DNA of 64,000 nucleotides from Ochrobactrum sp. BTU1. GTDB lineage: Bacteria > Pseudomonadota > Alphaproteobacteria > Rhizobiales > Rhizobiaceae. The notes beneath the pieces are model-generated. The model did no database searches, was not told the DNA's origin, and worked only from the letters and a program-made list of their open reading frames with translations. The translations under genes were made by a program, and so were the position numbers. Shown piece by piece: positions 55,443 through 64,000 of this stretch (position 1 is its first letter; each line of letters opens with the position of its first letter). The stretch covers positions 898,001-962,000 of the forward strand of contig CP076355.1 in assembly GCA_018798825.1 (NCBI GenBank), written 5' to 3'.

Positions 55443-56282
55443 TTAAACTGTGTGCTTCGCGGCTGCGCTCTGCGCAGGTGCGGAAGACGGCATCAGGAAA
55501 ATAATGAGCGCAGGCACGAGGAAGCCGAGATAGGCGACTACTTCACTGATCGTGGGCGTCGCGATATAGCCGAAGATACCAGCCAGAACCGAGCCAAGCG
55601 TGCTGTCGAGCGGCAGGATTTCGCTTGTGTCGAACACGACCGTCTGGAAGTGATTCCAGACGCCAGCCTCATGCAGCGCCATCACCGAATTTGCGAGAAT
55701 GCCCGCTGCGATAATTAGGATGAAAACACCCGTCCAGCGGAAGAAGCGGCGCAGATTGAGTTTCAGGCCACCACGATAGATGCCGTAACCAACCAAAGCG
55801 GCAAGCAGAACACCCAGCAATGCACCAAGCGGTGCAGCGCCACCCTCGCTCTGCTGGAATGCGGCGAGCAGGAAGAAGACCGACTCAAGCCCCTCACGGG
55901 CCACAGCAAAGAACACCATCAAGATGAGGCCGAAGCCCTTATGCGTGGGCGTTTCAAATGCCGCATCGATGGAATGATGCAGTTCCGCTTTGATGGAACG
56001 GGCAGCCTTACGCATCCAGAAAACCATGGACGTCAGCACGAAAACGGCTATGAGCCCGATAATGGCCTCGAAAAGCTCCTGCGCCTTTTGCGGGAATTCT
56101 GCGCTTACGAGCTGAAGGATTGCGCCAACTGCCAGCGACATCGCCAAGGCCAGCAGAACACCGATCCAAACAACCGGCATCCAGGCGCTGCGTCCGGTCT
56201 GGTGCAGATAGCTCGCGATAATGCCAACGATTAGCGCAGCTTCCACGCCTTCGCGGAACATGATGAGAAATGGTACGAGCAT
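55443..56282 (-). CDS. efeU: Iron permease EfeU (Ftr1 family)
   Basis: An inner-membrane iron permease of 279 residues with seven hydrophobic segments. Both REGxE iron-passage motifs are visible: MFREGVEAALIVGII near the start and AREGLESVFFLLAAF in the middle. It heads the efeU-efeO-efeB-efeM-like operon. An Irr-type palindrome lies 148 bases upstream. Confidence 0.94.
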   Translation of the reverse strand: MLVPFLIMFREGVEAALIVGIIASYLHQTGRSAWMPVVWIGVLLALAMSLAVGAILQLVSAEFPQKAQELFEAIIGLIAVFVLTSMVFWMRKAARSIKAELHHSIDAAFETPTHKGFGLILMVFFAVAREGLESVFFLLAAFQQSEGGAAPLGALLGVLLAALVGYGIYRGGLKLNLRRFFRWTGVFILIIAAGILANSVMALHEAGVWNHFQTVVFDTSEILPLDSTLGSVLAGIFGYIATPTISEVVAYLGFLVPALIIFLMPSSAPAQSAAAKHTV

Positions 56283-56429
56283 TCGATTTCATCCAAAAGG
56301 CGGAGTGATCAATCCGCCCCTTGATTGACACTCTTCACAACCGGCGCAAGCCTTCGTCTATTGGTCATCTTTCTATATCTACGCGCGCACCACTGCAAGC
56401 CAAATGAAGTTGACCACCATGGGAATGTT

Positions 56430-56444
56430 TTAGAATTATTCTAA
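56430..56444. promoter_or_regulatory. Irr-type iron control element upstream of efeU
   Basis: TTAGAATTATTCTAA is a perfect 15-bp palindrome with a single central base, the form of the ICE box bound by the iron regulator Irr in Rhizobiales (TTTAGAA-N-TTCTAAA class). It lies 148 bases before efeU. The region 56283-56602 holds no gene. Confidence 0.7.
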
Positions 56445-56602
56445 CTATTTCAGAAACTTACAACGATGCAAATTGGCTATCCCTGATGAGTCGCAAGTTT
56501 TATGGAGGTGCAGTAAGCCTTTGAAAAGGCTTCATAGTGAAGCCTCTTCACGTATTGAATTGCGGCTATCAAGCCTCGGCTGCCGTCCGAAATGCCATCG
56601 AA

Positions 56603-57547
56603 TTACCGTTCAATGTTTCCGGGCAATCCCGCTTTGCCTGCTTCCGAGGGGTTTAGCCTCACATAGTCAGCCTTCAAATCTTCAGAGGTTTTGCGGCTTC
56701 CATCGTGGCTCCAGCCGGGCGGCGCAATCATATACATCAGCCGCTGACGAAAACTGAGACCGGATGAGAACACGTCTTTGAACATGCCAACCCATTCATG
56801 GAACGCCACGCGCACAGGATTGAATGTGCCGACATTCTTAACAATGCCGTATCGCGGCATATCTTCGGGCAATTCTTCAACAAAAGTGCCGAACATGCGA
56901 TCCCAGATAATCAGCGTGCCTGCATAATTGGCATCGAGATAACGCGGATTGGTCGCGTGATGGACACGGTGATGCGAAGGCGTATTGAAGATAAACTCGA
57001 TAGGCTTCGGCAGTTTGTCGATGGCTTCGGTGTGAATCCAGAACTGATAAATCAGATTGAAGCCATAAACGAAGGCAATCACCGCCGGATGAAATCCGAG
57101 CAAAACCAACGGCACCTGCAGCACGAACATCCCGGTCATCTGGCCGGTCCATGACTGCCGCAAAGCGGTTGTGAGGTTATAGTGCTGGCTGGAATGATGG
57201 TTGACGTGCTCCGCCCAAACCCAGCGAACGCGATGCGCAATCCGGTGATACCAATAATAGCGCAGATCATCGAAGATGAAGGCTATTACAAACACCCACC
57301 AATGCAGCCCAAGATCGAAAAAGCGGAACTGCCAAATCCAAAGCAGCGCCGTCACTGAAACGAAGCCGAGCAGCAGCCCCGCCGCGACATTGCCTGCTCC
57401 CATCAGCAGACTTGTGAAAGCATCACGCGTTTCAAATTCGCCTTTGCGCTGCCAGTAGCGGATTGCCACCAGTTCAATCAAAATTCCCAGCACATAAAGC
57501 GGAATTGCAACACGCGTCACATCGAAGAATACCGGATTACTGCCCAT
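56603..57547 (-). CDS. Sterol desaturase / fatty-acid hydroxylase family protein
   Basis: A di-iron membrane oxygenase of 314 residues with the three His boxes in order: HRIAH, HVNHHSSQHYN and SHHRVHHATN. Four to five hydrophobic segments (about residues 7-30, 45-70, 75-95, 145-170) frame them. Relatives hydroxylate or desaturate lipids. The substrate is unknown. The start at 57547 has GAGAGGGG upstream and lies 11 bases inside the preceding gene, so the two are coupled. Confidence 0.88.
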   Translation of the reverse strand: MGSNPVFFDVTRVAIPLYVLGILIELVAIRYWQRKGEFETRDAFTSLLMGAGNVAAGLLLGFVSVTALLWIWQFRFFDLGLHWWVFVIAFIFDDLRYYWYHRIAHRVRWVWAEHVNHHSSQHYNLTTALRQSWTGQMTGMFVLQVPLVLLGFHPAVIAFVYGFNLIYQFWIHTEAIDKLPKPIEFIFNTPSHHRVHHATNPRYLDANYAGTLIIWDRMFGTFVEELPEDMPRYGIVKNVGTFNPVRVAFHEWVGMFKDVFSSGLSFRQRLMYMIAPPGWSHDGSRKTSEDLKADYVRLNPSEAGKAGLPGNIER

Positions 57548-57974
57548 TTCGGCCCCTCTCCCCATCTGAGCCTGAAAGCCAGTCTATCACTCTTTGTCGA
57601 TCTGCGGCATCGCTGAAAAGAAGCCTTGCCTTGGGCCAGGTAAAGTCCTTCATGTGCAATATCAGTTCGGCGCTACCCTTCTCCTCAAGGGCAAGCACAT
57701 CTGATGCTGCCACACATCGCGTAAGAAACCGATCGCCAACACCGTGAACTATCCCCGTTTCGACCTCCCTCAGCGGGAAAAACGCTGTGCGACGATCGTC
57801 CGTATAACAGATCTCACTGATTGGGATTTCCGGATAGTCGATATGAAAGCGCGCTTTGACGATTTCGTCGCTCGCAAGAATGCTGCGCTTTAAACCTCCA
57901 CCCAGAAAATGAATTGCCAATACGCCGAAGCCTATCCCGGCGATAACCATAAGTAGAAGCACCCGCAAATCCAT
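57537..57974 (-). CDS. Membrane-anchored protein of unknown function
   Basis: A 145-residue protein with one N-terminal membrane helix (about residues 5-25: LLLMVIAGIGFGVLAIHFLGG) and an extracytoplasmic or cytoplasmic domain of about 115 residues with two cysteines (EICYTDD, LTRCVAA). The C-terminal stretch is charged (WLSGSDGERGRNGQ). The RBS GGGAGAG is good. It overlaps the sterol-desaturase-family gene, which suggests a linked role in the membrane. No family recognised. Confidence 0.6.
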   Translation of the reverse strand: MDLRVLLLMVIAGIGFGVLAIHFLGGGLKRSILASDEIVKARFHIDYPEIPISEICYTDDRRTAFFPLREVETGIVHGVGDRFLTRCVAASDVLALEEKGSAELILHMKDFTWPKARLLFSDAADRQRVIDWLSGSDGERGRNGQ

Positions 57975-58269
57975 GAACTCTCCCGTTCGCAGCGATGCCA
58001 GTATGTTCCCACAAACATCCTAGCCATCAGCCAGAGCGAATACATCCCAAAACTTTGGGGGACCGATTTACGAGTCGCACCTGACCCGGCATTGCAACAA
58101 GAGATTGTTTCGATTTGGAGCACTCTGAATACTCGGACGGAAACAAATATTGACCAATAAGCTTCCGGAAGCAGTCAAAATTCCGAAAAGTTTCAGAATT
58201 TTCCGAAATGGTCAAAAATTTCGCGTTTCAGGGGTTGAAGAATGGTTGCAACCGGTCCATATGACAGGT

Positions 58270-58380
58270 GCTTACCGCTTGCGCCTCCTCCCATTGCGCG
58301 CGGTAAGTGTTCCCCTCTGGAGGTTTGCCTTTATGGCACCTTCATAACTTAGCCGGACTTTTTAGTCCGGCTCTTTTTTT
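58270..58380 (+). ncRNA. Predicted small RNA with an anti-Shine-Dalgarno loop (cuckoo/alpha-r14-like)
   Basis: CTTACCGC (58271-58278) pairs with GCGGTAAG (58300-58307), and GCGC inside pairs with GCGC, presenting CCTCCTCCC (58284-58292) in the loop. A perfect 9-bp terminator stem (AGCCGGACT / AGTCCGGCT, 58351-58372) and a run of T (58374-58380) close the transcript. A plausible promoter, TTGAAG (58235) - 17 bp - CATATG (58258), places the 5' end near 58270. No protein-coding frame of merit spans it. Anti-SD loop RNAs are known in Rhizobiales. The family call is inference. Confidence 0.65.
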
Positions 58381-58413
58381 GCCTAAATTTCAGGAAGTTA
58401 GAACTAAAATAAA

Positions 58414-58437
58414 AAGCGCCGCGTTACCGCAGCGCTT
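58414..58437 (-). terminator. Terminator on the gcv side of the sRNA
   Basis: AAGCGC-c-GCG pairs with CGC-a-GCGCTT around TTAC. On the minus strand it is followed by TTTATTTTAG, so it could end the gcvTHP transcript about 210 bases after gcvP. A nearer hairpin, GTCGGAGCG / CGCTCCGAC (58577-58603), lies 43 bases past gcvP but lacks a T-tract. The rest of 58438-58645 holds nothing else. Confidence 0.6.
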
Positions 58438-58645
58438 CCAAAAACAATGCCTTTTTTCTCGCCGGAAATGACTGTCAAAGAACATGGTTCTCATCCTCTT
58501 TCCGGCTGTAAAAACGCATTCCAAGTTCTTTCGCCGACAAACAAAATCTCCGTCCGAACGTGGTAATTTTATTTCTGTCGGAGCGATAGAGTACCGCTCC
58601 GACCTGTCGCTTTACAAAGCGTTAAAACACGACCGATGAGCGGTA

Positions 58646-61459
58646 TCAGCCGTAAGATGCAACCGGCGGGCAAGAACAGATGAGATTTCTGTCGCCACCC
58701 ACATTGTCGATGCGGCTGACAGGCGGCCAGTACTTCGCCGTCGTATCAAAATCACCACTCAACGCGCTTCCCGGAAACACTGCTTCCTCACGGGTGTAAG
58801 GATGTGTCCATTCCGTTGCCAGCGTATCGCCTGCCGTGTGCGGTGCATTGGCAAGCGGATTGTCATCCGCAGGCCAGACACCATCGGCAACCTTCTTTGC
58901 TTCGCCTGCAATGGCAATCATTGCATCGCAAAGACGATCGATTTCCGACTTCGGCTCAGACTCGGTTGGCTCAATCATCAGCGTTCCGGCAACCGGCCAT
59001 GACATGGTCGGTGCATGGAAACCATAGTCGATGAGGCGCTTGGCCACATCTTCCACGGTGATGCCTGCGCTATCCTTGAGAACACGCGTATCCACGATGC
59101 ACTCATGCGCCACACGATCATGTGCGCCGGTGTAAAGGATCGGATAAGCGTCCTTAAGGCGATGCGCGATGTAGTTGGCGTTGAGGATTGCAGCCTCGGT
59201 TGCCTTCTTGAGACCCGCGCCGCCCATCATGCGGATATACATCCACGTAATGACCAGAATCGATGCACTGCCAAACGGTGCTGCGGAAACAGCATGCTTG
59301 GAACCGAGATCAACATGGCCTGGCAAGTAAGGCACCAGATGCTTGGCCACACCAATAGGACCAACACCCGGACCACCGCCGCCATGCGGAATGCAGAAGG
59401 TCTTGTGCAGGTTCATGTGGCAAACGTCAGCGCCAATATCGCAAGGACGAGCAAGGCCGACGAGCGCATTGAGGTTTGCGCCGTCGAAATAGACCTGACC
59501 GCCATTATCATGGACGATTTCGCAGAAAGCCTTGATGCCTTCTTCGAACACGCCATAGGTCGACGGATAGGTAATCATGAACGCCGCAAGATTGTCGCGA
59601 TGCTTCTCAGCTTTGGCTTTCAGATCATCAATGTCGATATCGCCATCCGGACGGCAATTGACGACGACAACGCTCATGCCAGCCATCGACGCACTGGCAG
59701 GATTGGTGCCATGTGCAGACGATGGGATCAGGCAGATGTTGCGATGACCTTCGCCGCGTGACTGGTGATAGTGACGGATTGCGAGAAGACCCGCATATTC
59801 GCCCTGACTACCAGCATTTGGCTGCAGCGATACGCCTGCAAAGCCGGTGATTTCGCAAAGCCATGCTTCGACGTCCGAGGTCATCTTGGCATAGCCGGTT
59901 GTCTGTGCGGCAGGCGCGAACGGATGCAGATTGGCAACCGTGTTCCAGCTCACCGGCATCATTTCTGCTGCCGCATTAAGCTTCATTGTGCACGAGCCAA
60001 GCGGGATCATCGCACGATCAAGCGCCAGATCCTTGTCCGCCAGACGACGCAGGAAGCGCATCATCTCGGTTTCCGAACGGTGCGAGTGGAACACATCCTG
60101 TGTCAGGAAGCCTTCACCACGTCCTTTGGATGGCGTCAGCAGATCGTCGTTACCGACTGGCTTTGCGCCAAACAGAACGGCGAGTGCTGCAAGATCGTCT
60201 TCGCTCGAGGTCTCGTCAAAGGTGACGCCAACCGTATCCGCGTCAATGATGCGGATGAGACGACCGCCCTTGTCAGCTTCGTCAGCAATGGCCTGCGCCT
60301 TGCCGGAAACCTTGACGCTTACGGTATCGAACAGGCTATCGCCCGCGATTTCGACGCCAGCAGCCTTGAGGCCCGTTGCGAAGCGAGACGCAAGACCGGC
60401 AACGCGCGTTGCAATGGCCTGAAGGCCAGCAGGACCATGCCAGATGGCAAAAGATGCAGCCATATTGGCAAGCAAGGCCTGCGCGGTACAGATATTGGAA
60501 GTCGCTTTGTCGCGGCGGATATGCTGCTCACGCGTCTGAAGCGCTAGACGATAAGCGGCACGGCCATGCGCATCGACCGACTGACCAACGATACGACCCG
60601 GAATGATACGCGTCAGAGGCTCAGATACTGCGAGATATGCAGCATGTGGACCACCAAAGCCCATTGGAACGCCATAGCGCTGCATAGAGCCGACAGCCAT
60701 GTCAGCGCCCCACTTGGCGGGCGCTTCCAGAATGGTCAGCGCCAGCGGATCGGCAACAGCGATAACCAAAGCGCCCTTGGCCTTGGCACTGGCGATGACA
60801 GCGGTGAAGTCGCCATAAACGCCGCGTGTATCCGGCCATGGAACGATGACGGCAGCTGTGTTGTCGTCAACCGCACTTCCGGCTTCAACCTGCCAGCCAA
60901 GCGGCTCTGCGCGGGTGTTGATCACATCCACGCTCTGCGGATGCAGATCGCCTGCAAGCAGAATGCGCGAGCGCTTGTCGCGGTGATGACGAACAGCAAC
61001 GCCCACAGCTTCAGCAACAGCGGTTGCTTCATCCAGCAGCGATGCGCAGGCAACCGGCAGACCGGAAAGCTCGGCAACGAGCGTCTGGAAATGGAACAGA
61101 AGCTCCAGACGGCCCTGGCTGATTTCCGACTGGTAAGGCGTGTAAGCGGTGTACCAAGCCGGATTTTCAAACAGGTTGCGCTGAATGACAGGTGGCGTCT
61201 GCACACCATGATAGCCCGCACCGATGAAGCTCTTCTTCACCACATTGCGGCCCATGATTTCATTGAGCTCGGCAAGGGCTGCGTGTTCGCTCAAAGCCGC
61301 TGGCAGATCAAGCGCGCGGTTCAAGCGGATGGATGCCGGAACAGCCTGCGTGATCAGTGTTTCCATGGAAGGAAGACCGAGCGCTGCAAGCATTGCGCGC
61401 TCGTCTTCTACGCGTGGCCCGATATGACGGGCAACAAAGGGGAGAACCTGTTGCGTCAT
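58646..61459 (-). CDS. gcvP: Glycine dehydrogenase (decarboxylating), P-protein
   Basis: A 937-residue PLP enzyme that decarboxylates glycine and passes the aminomethyl group to lipoylated GcvH. The PLP lysine motif is [19 protein letters not shown] in the C-terminal half, and the N-terminal half begins [17 protein letters not shown]. Length is that of fused homodimeric P-proteins. It lies 4 bases after gcvH, last in gcvT-gcvH-gcvP. Confidence 0.97.
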   Translation of the reverse strand: MTQQVLPFVARHIGPRVEDERAMLAALGLPSMETLITQAVPASIRLNRALDLPAALSEHAALAELNEIMGRNVVKKSFIGAGYHGVQTPPVIQRNLFENPAWYTAYTPYQSEISQGRLELLFHFQTLVAELSGLPVACASLLDEATAVAEAVGVAVRHHRDKRSRILLAGDLHPQSVDVINTRAEPLGWQVEAGSAVDDNTAAVIVPWPDTRGVYGDFTAVIASAKAKGALVIAVADPLALTILEAPAKWGADMAVGSMQRYGVPMGFGGPHAAYLAVSEPLTRIIPGRIVGQSVDAHGRAAYRLALQTREQHIRRDKATSNICTAQALLANMAASFAIWHGPAGLQAIATRVAGLASRFATGLKAAGVEIAGDSLFDTVSVKVSGKAQAIADEADKGGRLIRIIDADTVGVTFDETSSEDDLAALAVLFGAKPVGNDDLLTPSKGRGEGFLTQDVFHSHRSETEMMRFLRRLADKDLALDRAMIPLGSCTMKLNAAAEMMPVSWNTVANLHPFAPAAQTTGYAKMTSDVEAWLCEITGFAGVSLQPNAGSQGEYAGLLAIRHYHQSRGEGHRNICLIPSSAHGTNPASASMAGMSVVVVNCRPDGDIDIDDLKAKAEKHRDNLAAFMITYPSTYGVFEEGIKAFCEIVHDNGGQVYFDGANLNALVGLARPCDIGADVCHMNLHKTFCIPHGGGGPGVGPIGVAKHLVPYLPGHVDLGSKHAVSAAPFGSASILVITWMYIRMMGGAGLKKATEAAILNANYIAHRLKDAYPILYTGAHDRVAHECIVDTRVLKDSAGITVEDVAKRLIDYGFHAPTMSWPVAGTLMIEPTESEPKSEIDRLCDAMIAIAGEAKKVADGVWPADDNPLANAPHTAGDTLATEWTHPYTREEAVFPGSALSGDFDTTAKYWPPVSRIDNVGGDRNLICSCPPVASYG

Positions 61460-61463
61460 CTTT

Positions 61464-61832
61464 TTATCCTACAAGTTTGTCGTAACCAGCCTTGTCGAGA
61501 AGTCCCGAAAGCTGGCTTTCATCGGAAAGCTTGAGCTTGAACAGCCAGCCTTCGCCTTCTGCAGCCTGATTAATGAGAGCTGGATCGCTGGAAACGGCGT
61601 CGTTAACTTCAACCACTTCGCCATCGACTGGAGCATAAACGTCGGAAGCGGCTTTGACCGATTCAACAACGACGATGCCTTCGCCCTTGGAAACGGTGCG
61701 ACCGACTTCCGGCAGATCTACGAATACGAGGTCGCCCAGCTGCTCCTGTGCGTGGATCGTGATGCCGACAGTGGCAACGCCACCTTCGACGCTGATCCAC
61801 TCATGATCTTCGGTGAACAGGATATTGGCCAT
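61464..61832 (-). CDS. gcvH: Glycine cleavage system H protein
   Basis: A 122-residue lipoyl carrier that shuttles the aminomethyl group between GcvP, GcvT and dihydrolipoamide dehydrogenase. The lipoylation site is Lys60 in [20 protein letters not shown]. The start at 61832 ([12 protein letters not shown]) has AGGA 9 bases upstream; the ATG at 61841 overlaps the gcvT stop. It lies between gcvT and gcvP. Confidence 0.96.
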   Translation of the reverse strand: MANILFTEDHEWISVEGGVATVGITIHAQEQLGDLVFVDLPEVGRTVSKGEGIVVVESVKAASDVYAPVDGEVVEVNDAVSSDPALINQAAEGEGWLFKLKLSDESQLSGLLDKAGYDKLVG

Positions 61833-61837
61833 GGAAA

Positions 61838-62941
61838 TCATCCTTTGCGATAGCGATGCGGTGTGAAGGGAAGTGCATGAACATCAACGGGAACCTTGTT
61901 GCCGCGGACCTCTGCGAAAATGCGGGTGCCTGGGCTTGCGAGGCTTGCCTCGACATAACCCATTGCAACCGGGAAACCTGCGGACGGACCAAAACCGCCC
62001 GATGTGACGGTGCCGATCTGAAAACCGGATTCGTCGAAAAGTTCTGCGCCGCCACGCACTGGCTGCCGGCCTTCCGGCTTAAGGCCAACGCGCTTGGCGG
62101 TTGCACCCTTGGCAATCGCATCCAGAACGGCCTTGGCGCCATTGAAGGCAGCCTTTTCACGCACTGACTTGGTGATTGCCCATGTGAGACCGGCTGAGAC
62201 CGGATCGGTTTCCGGCGTAATATCCTGACCGTGCAGGCATAGACCCGCTTCAAGGCGCAGGCTATCGCGGGCAGCAAGACCGATCCATTCGACGCGTTCG
62301 TCGGCCAGAAGCTTGATTGCAAGCATGCGCGCCTCATCGGCAGGCAACCCAATTTCAAAACCATCTTCGCCGGTATAGCCCGAACGGGTCATAAACCAGT
62401 TGGGATTAGGTTCAAAGCCGCTCATAAAGCCGAGCTCTGCACCTTTAAGACCCGCATCGGTAATGACGCTTTCAGCTTCCGGCCCCTGAATGGCCAAGAA
62501 AACGCGGTCCAGTGGATTTACCGACGCATCCTTGCCAGATGCTGCTTCATTGAGGTGCTCAATATCGGCATCGGCGTTGCCCGCATTGGCAACGACCATG
62601 AAACGGTCTTCGCCAAGGCGCGTGACAATCAGATCATCAAGAACGCCGCCTTGGTCATTGAGAAAGAAAGTATATTTCGACTGGCCGGTTTTCAGAACTG
62701 AAGGATCAAGCGGACAGGTTTCGCTCAAAAGTGCGATTGCATCCGCTCCCGAAACTTCAATCAGCTTCATATGAGAAATATCGAAAAGGCCGACATGCTC
62801 GCGCGTGTGAAGATGTTCCTTCATAACGCCAAGCGGATAGGTAATCGGCATGTTCCAGCCAGCAAAACCGCCAAAGCGTGCGCCAGCTTCCTCATGCAGA
62901 TCCTGCAAAGGCAGGGTATTCAAGTGTGCGGTATCGCCCAT
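61838..62941 (-). CDS. gcvT: Aminomethyltransferase, glycine cleavage T protein
   Basis: A 367-residue tetrahydrofolate-dependent enzyme that releases ammonia and forms methylene-THF from the GcvH-bound intermediate. Family marks are [25 protein letters not shown] with the folate-site Asp, and [16 protein letters not shown]. It heads the operon, directly behind the glycine riboswitch. Confidence 0.96.
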   Translation of the reverse strand: MGDTAHLNTLPLQDLHEEAGARFGGFAGWNMPITYPLGVMKEHLHTREHVGLFDISHMKLIEVSGADAIALLSETCPLDPSVLKTGQSKYTFFLNDQGGVLDDLIVTRLGEDRFMVVANAGNADADIEHLNEAASGKDASVNPLDRVFLAIQGPEAESVITDAGLKGAELGFMSGFEPNPNWFMTRSGYTGEDGFEIGLPADEARMLAIKLLADERVEWIGLAARDSLRLEAGLCLHGQDITPETDPVSAGLTWAITKSVREKAAFNGAKAVLDAIAKGATAKRVGLKPEGRQPVRGGAELFDESGFQIGTVTSGGFGPSAGFPVAMGYVEASLASPGTRIFAEVRGNKVPVDVHALPFTPHRYRKG

Positions 62942-62987
62942 AACAACTCCAGAGTCGCACGTATGCCTCCGCGAAATGCGGTTGCTT

Positions 62988-63168
62988 CGTGCCCCTCTGT
63001 CTCAAGCCTGAGAGACTCGCATAGCTATAATGCTATACTTACACCTTCGGCGCAGGGTTTCCCCCGACTTTCCAGAGTTGCCTTACCCGTCTGCGGTTCC
63101 TTGTACCTGAGAGATTTCGGGCGATTTCCCCTTCGGTGGCTAACTTGCGTCAGCTCTCTCCCGCAGAC
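62988..63168 (-). ncRNA. Tandem glycine riboswitch upstream of gcvT
   Basis: Read on the minus strand, two glycine aptamers follow each other. Aptamer 1 (about 63085-63168) has GCGGGAGAGAGC, CCACCGAAGGGGAAATCGCC, ATCTCTCAGGTAC and GGAACCGCAGAC. Aptamer 2 (about 62988-63082) has CTCTGGAAAGTCGGGGGAAA, GCGCCGAAGGTGTAAG, GTCTCTCAGGCTTGAGACAG and AGGGGC. It lies 47 bases before the gcvT start. Glycine binding should switch gcvTHP on. Confidence 0.95.
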
Positions 63169-63594
63169 AAACAGTGACAGAACATTCTCGTAAAACGCAA
63201 CGCTCCATCACACGACATAAGTCACTTAGCTTAAACCGCTTCTGGTGTCATGTATAATTATTGTCACGAGACGACAATTCCCGTGGTTTTTGCGACAAAA
63301 ATCGATCTTTCCCGCAAGCACAAAAGAACCCTCTAAGGAAGCCTCTTATATTAGTGAATACCGCTGGACGTTTACGATCCATTAAGGATTATGGCCATTA
63401 AAGGCGCTCAAACTGGTGATTTGGGCAGTCGGTATGATGATTGTGATTATAAAATGACCAAGCTGCGCAAAAGCCATGCAATCGACAAGCTAAATTGCAC
63501 AGCAGCTATGCAAATCTGTCTCTCCACTTCCGAAATCATCGAGCCTATATGCTGTTCGCAACACAGAGAGATAAGATTTTACTAGGTGAGAGAA

Positions 63595-63741
63595 ATGAAC
63601 CTGATCCGCTCGTACAACAACTGGCGCCGCTACCGTAACACGGTAAATGAACTGAGCCGCCTGAGCCCACGCGAACTGAACGACCTTGGCATTCTTGCTT
63701 CGGAAATCCCGTTCGTTGCACGCAAGGCAGCTGCTCGCTAA
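63595..63741 (+). CDS. DUF1127 small basic protein (CcaF1-like)
   Basis: A 48-residue protein, MNLIRSYNNWRRYRNTVNEL..., with the family's Arg-rich first helix and the core LSRLSPRELNDLGI. The start has AGGTGAG upstream. Small DUF1127 proteins in Rhodobacter bind RNA and assist maturation of sRNAs encoded downstream; in Agrobacterium related proteins act on phosphate signalling. Here it is followed by an array of anti-SD-loop hairpins, the same arrangement as in Rhodobacter. The 400 bases upstream (63187-63594) hold its promoter and that of gcvT, and no gene. Confidence 0.92.
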   Translation: MNLIRSYNNWRRYRNTVNELSRLSPRELNDLGILASEIPFVARKAAAR

Positions 63742-63771
63742 TAGCGCCTCGAAAGGCACCCGCCTTTTTCT

Positions 63772-63937
63772 GGACCGCGACCCTTTAAACCGCGCGGTCC
63801 TCACAGTTTCCAAGGTTTTTTCCGGGGCGTTTTCCTCCCATTCCCCCGGTGACCGCAAGACCGGAACTTCTCCTCCCAAGCCGGTCTTACCCTAAATGAC
63901 ACCCGCCGCTCCTCCCGCGGCGGGTGTTGTTTTTTTA
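63772..63937 (+). ncRNA. Array of hairpins with CTCCTCCC-type loops after DUF1127 (CcsR/cuckoo-like sRNAs)
   Basis: Four successive stems follow the DUF1127 stop. A: GGACCGCG/CGCGGTCC (63772-63800), without the motif. B: CCGGGG/CCCCGG (63822-63849), CCTCCC in the loop. C: AAGACCGG/CCGGTCTT (63857-63888), CTCCTCCC in the loop (63870-63877). D: an 11-bp perfect stem (63899-63927), loop CTCCTCCC (63909-63916), then a T-run. The loops can pair with Shine-Dalgarno sequences. In Rhodobacter such RNAs are processed from the 3' UTR of a DUF1127 message. The number of mature RNAs here is unknown. Confidence 0.75.
63899..63936 (+). terminator. Terminator of the DUF1127-sRNA unit
   Basis: An 11-bp perfect stem, ACACCCGCCGC (63899-63909) with GCGGCGGGTGT (63917-63927), followed by TGTTTTTTT. 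It doubles as the last anti-SD hairpin: the loop and closing base read CTCCTCCC. Confidence 0.9.
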
Positions 63938-64000
63938 ACAACGGCTCCTGTTAAGACTAAATCGTTGGAACCGCTGTAAGTATTTGTTTTTACGCATTAC

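Noticed and set aside
58150..58347. A 65-codon frame over the predicted small RNA
   Set aside because: No RBS; the sequence is explained better by the stem-loop and the terminator.
60566..61534. A 322-codon plus-strand frame, and others at 59015-59761 and 59765-60547
   Set aside because: All lie antisense to gcvP and read as shadow translations of its biased codons.
63391..63585. A 64-codon frame upstream of DUF1127
   Set aside because: No RBS and no domain; it falls in the promoter region between gcvT and the DUF1127 gene.

Overview
The window reads as a chromosome segment from an alphaproteobacterium of the Brucella/Ochrobactrum group (Brucellaceae). The evidence is a type II lumazine synthase (RibH2) behind an FMN riboswitch, an AhpC/AhpD/OxyR cluster, a separate Lrp-type PutR beside a PutA without a DNA-binding domain, rhizobial intergenic palindromes of the GCGCATCCCGAAAA type, an Irr-type iron box, and a DUF1127 gene followed by CTCCTCCC-loop RNA hairpins. 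Most genes are ordinary catabolic, transport and stress genes on the minus strand. No tRNA, rRNA, CRISPR array or intact insertion sequence was seen.

Layout. 1-1.3 kb: the start of a drug-efflux MFS gene, a 33-residue membrane peptide behind a cluster of GTTAC repeats, and a small secreted protein. 1.3-5.7 kb: a sugar ABC importer (binding protein, two permeases, ATPase). 6.1-9 kb: FMN riboswitch and ribH2, fdhD, a DUF442 phosphatase-like gene and a small membrane protein. 9.1-14.7 kb: an Fbp-type iron(III) ABC importer divergent from a DadA-like FAD oxidoreductase. 14.7-19 kb: periplasmic sodC, a Tat-exported multicopper oxidase with a small secreted partner, and an MHS-family transporter. 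19-21.3 kb: ahpD, ahpC and divergent oxyR with a near-canonical OxyR operator between them. 21.3-24.2 kb: an accessory patch with a RHE_PE00001-family gene, a decayed tyrosine integrase and short unknown genes.

24.3-32 kb: inositol catabolism (iolG and iolR divergent, then iolC-iolD-iolE-iolB). 32-37.4 kb: an AfuABC-like ABC importer in one operon with an inositol-monophosphatase-family enzyme, converging on the iol genes. It may feed phosphorylated sugars or inositol phosphates into that pathway. 37.7-42 kb: putA and putR. 42-51.5 kb: a sorbitol/mannitol operon (smoEFGK-like transporter plus three polyol dehydrogenases) with a divergent LacI regulator. 52-56.5 kb: efeU-efeO-efeB plus a second, short EfeO-like protein, preceded by a perfect Irr-type palindrome. 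56.6-58 kb: a sterol-desaturase-family gene with a small membrane protein. 58.2-58.4 kb: a predicted small RNA. 58.6-63.2 kb: gcvT-gcvH-gcvP under a tandem glycine riboswitch. 63.6-63.9 kb: a DUF1127 gene and its hairpin array.

The most interesting signal is the pair of RNA loci that display the anti-Shine-Dalgarno sequence CTCCTCCC in hairpin loops: an apparently stand-alone RNA near 58.3 kb and a multi-hairpin array after the DUF1127 gene at the right edge. They resemble the rhizobial cuckoo/alpha-r14 and Rhodobacter CcsR RNAs. No wholly new protein-coding system could be supported. Start sites were moved inward where an internal ATG has a better ribosome binding site or fits the family; the reasons are given per gene.
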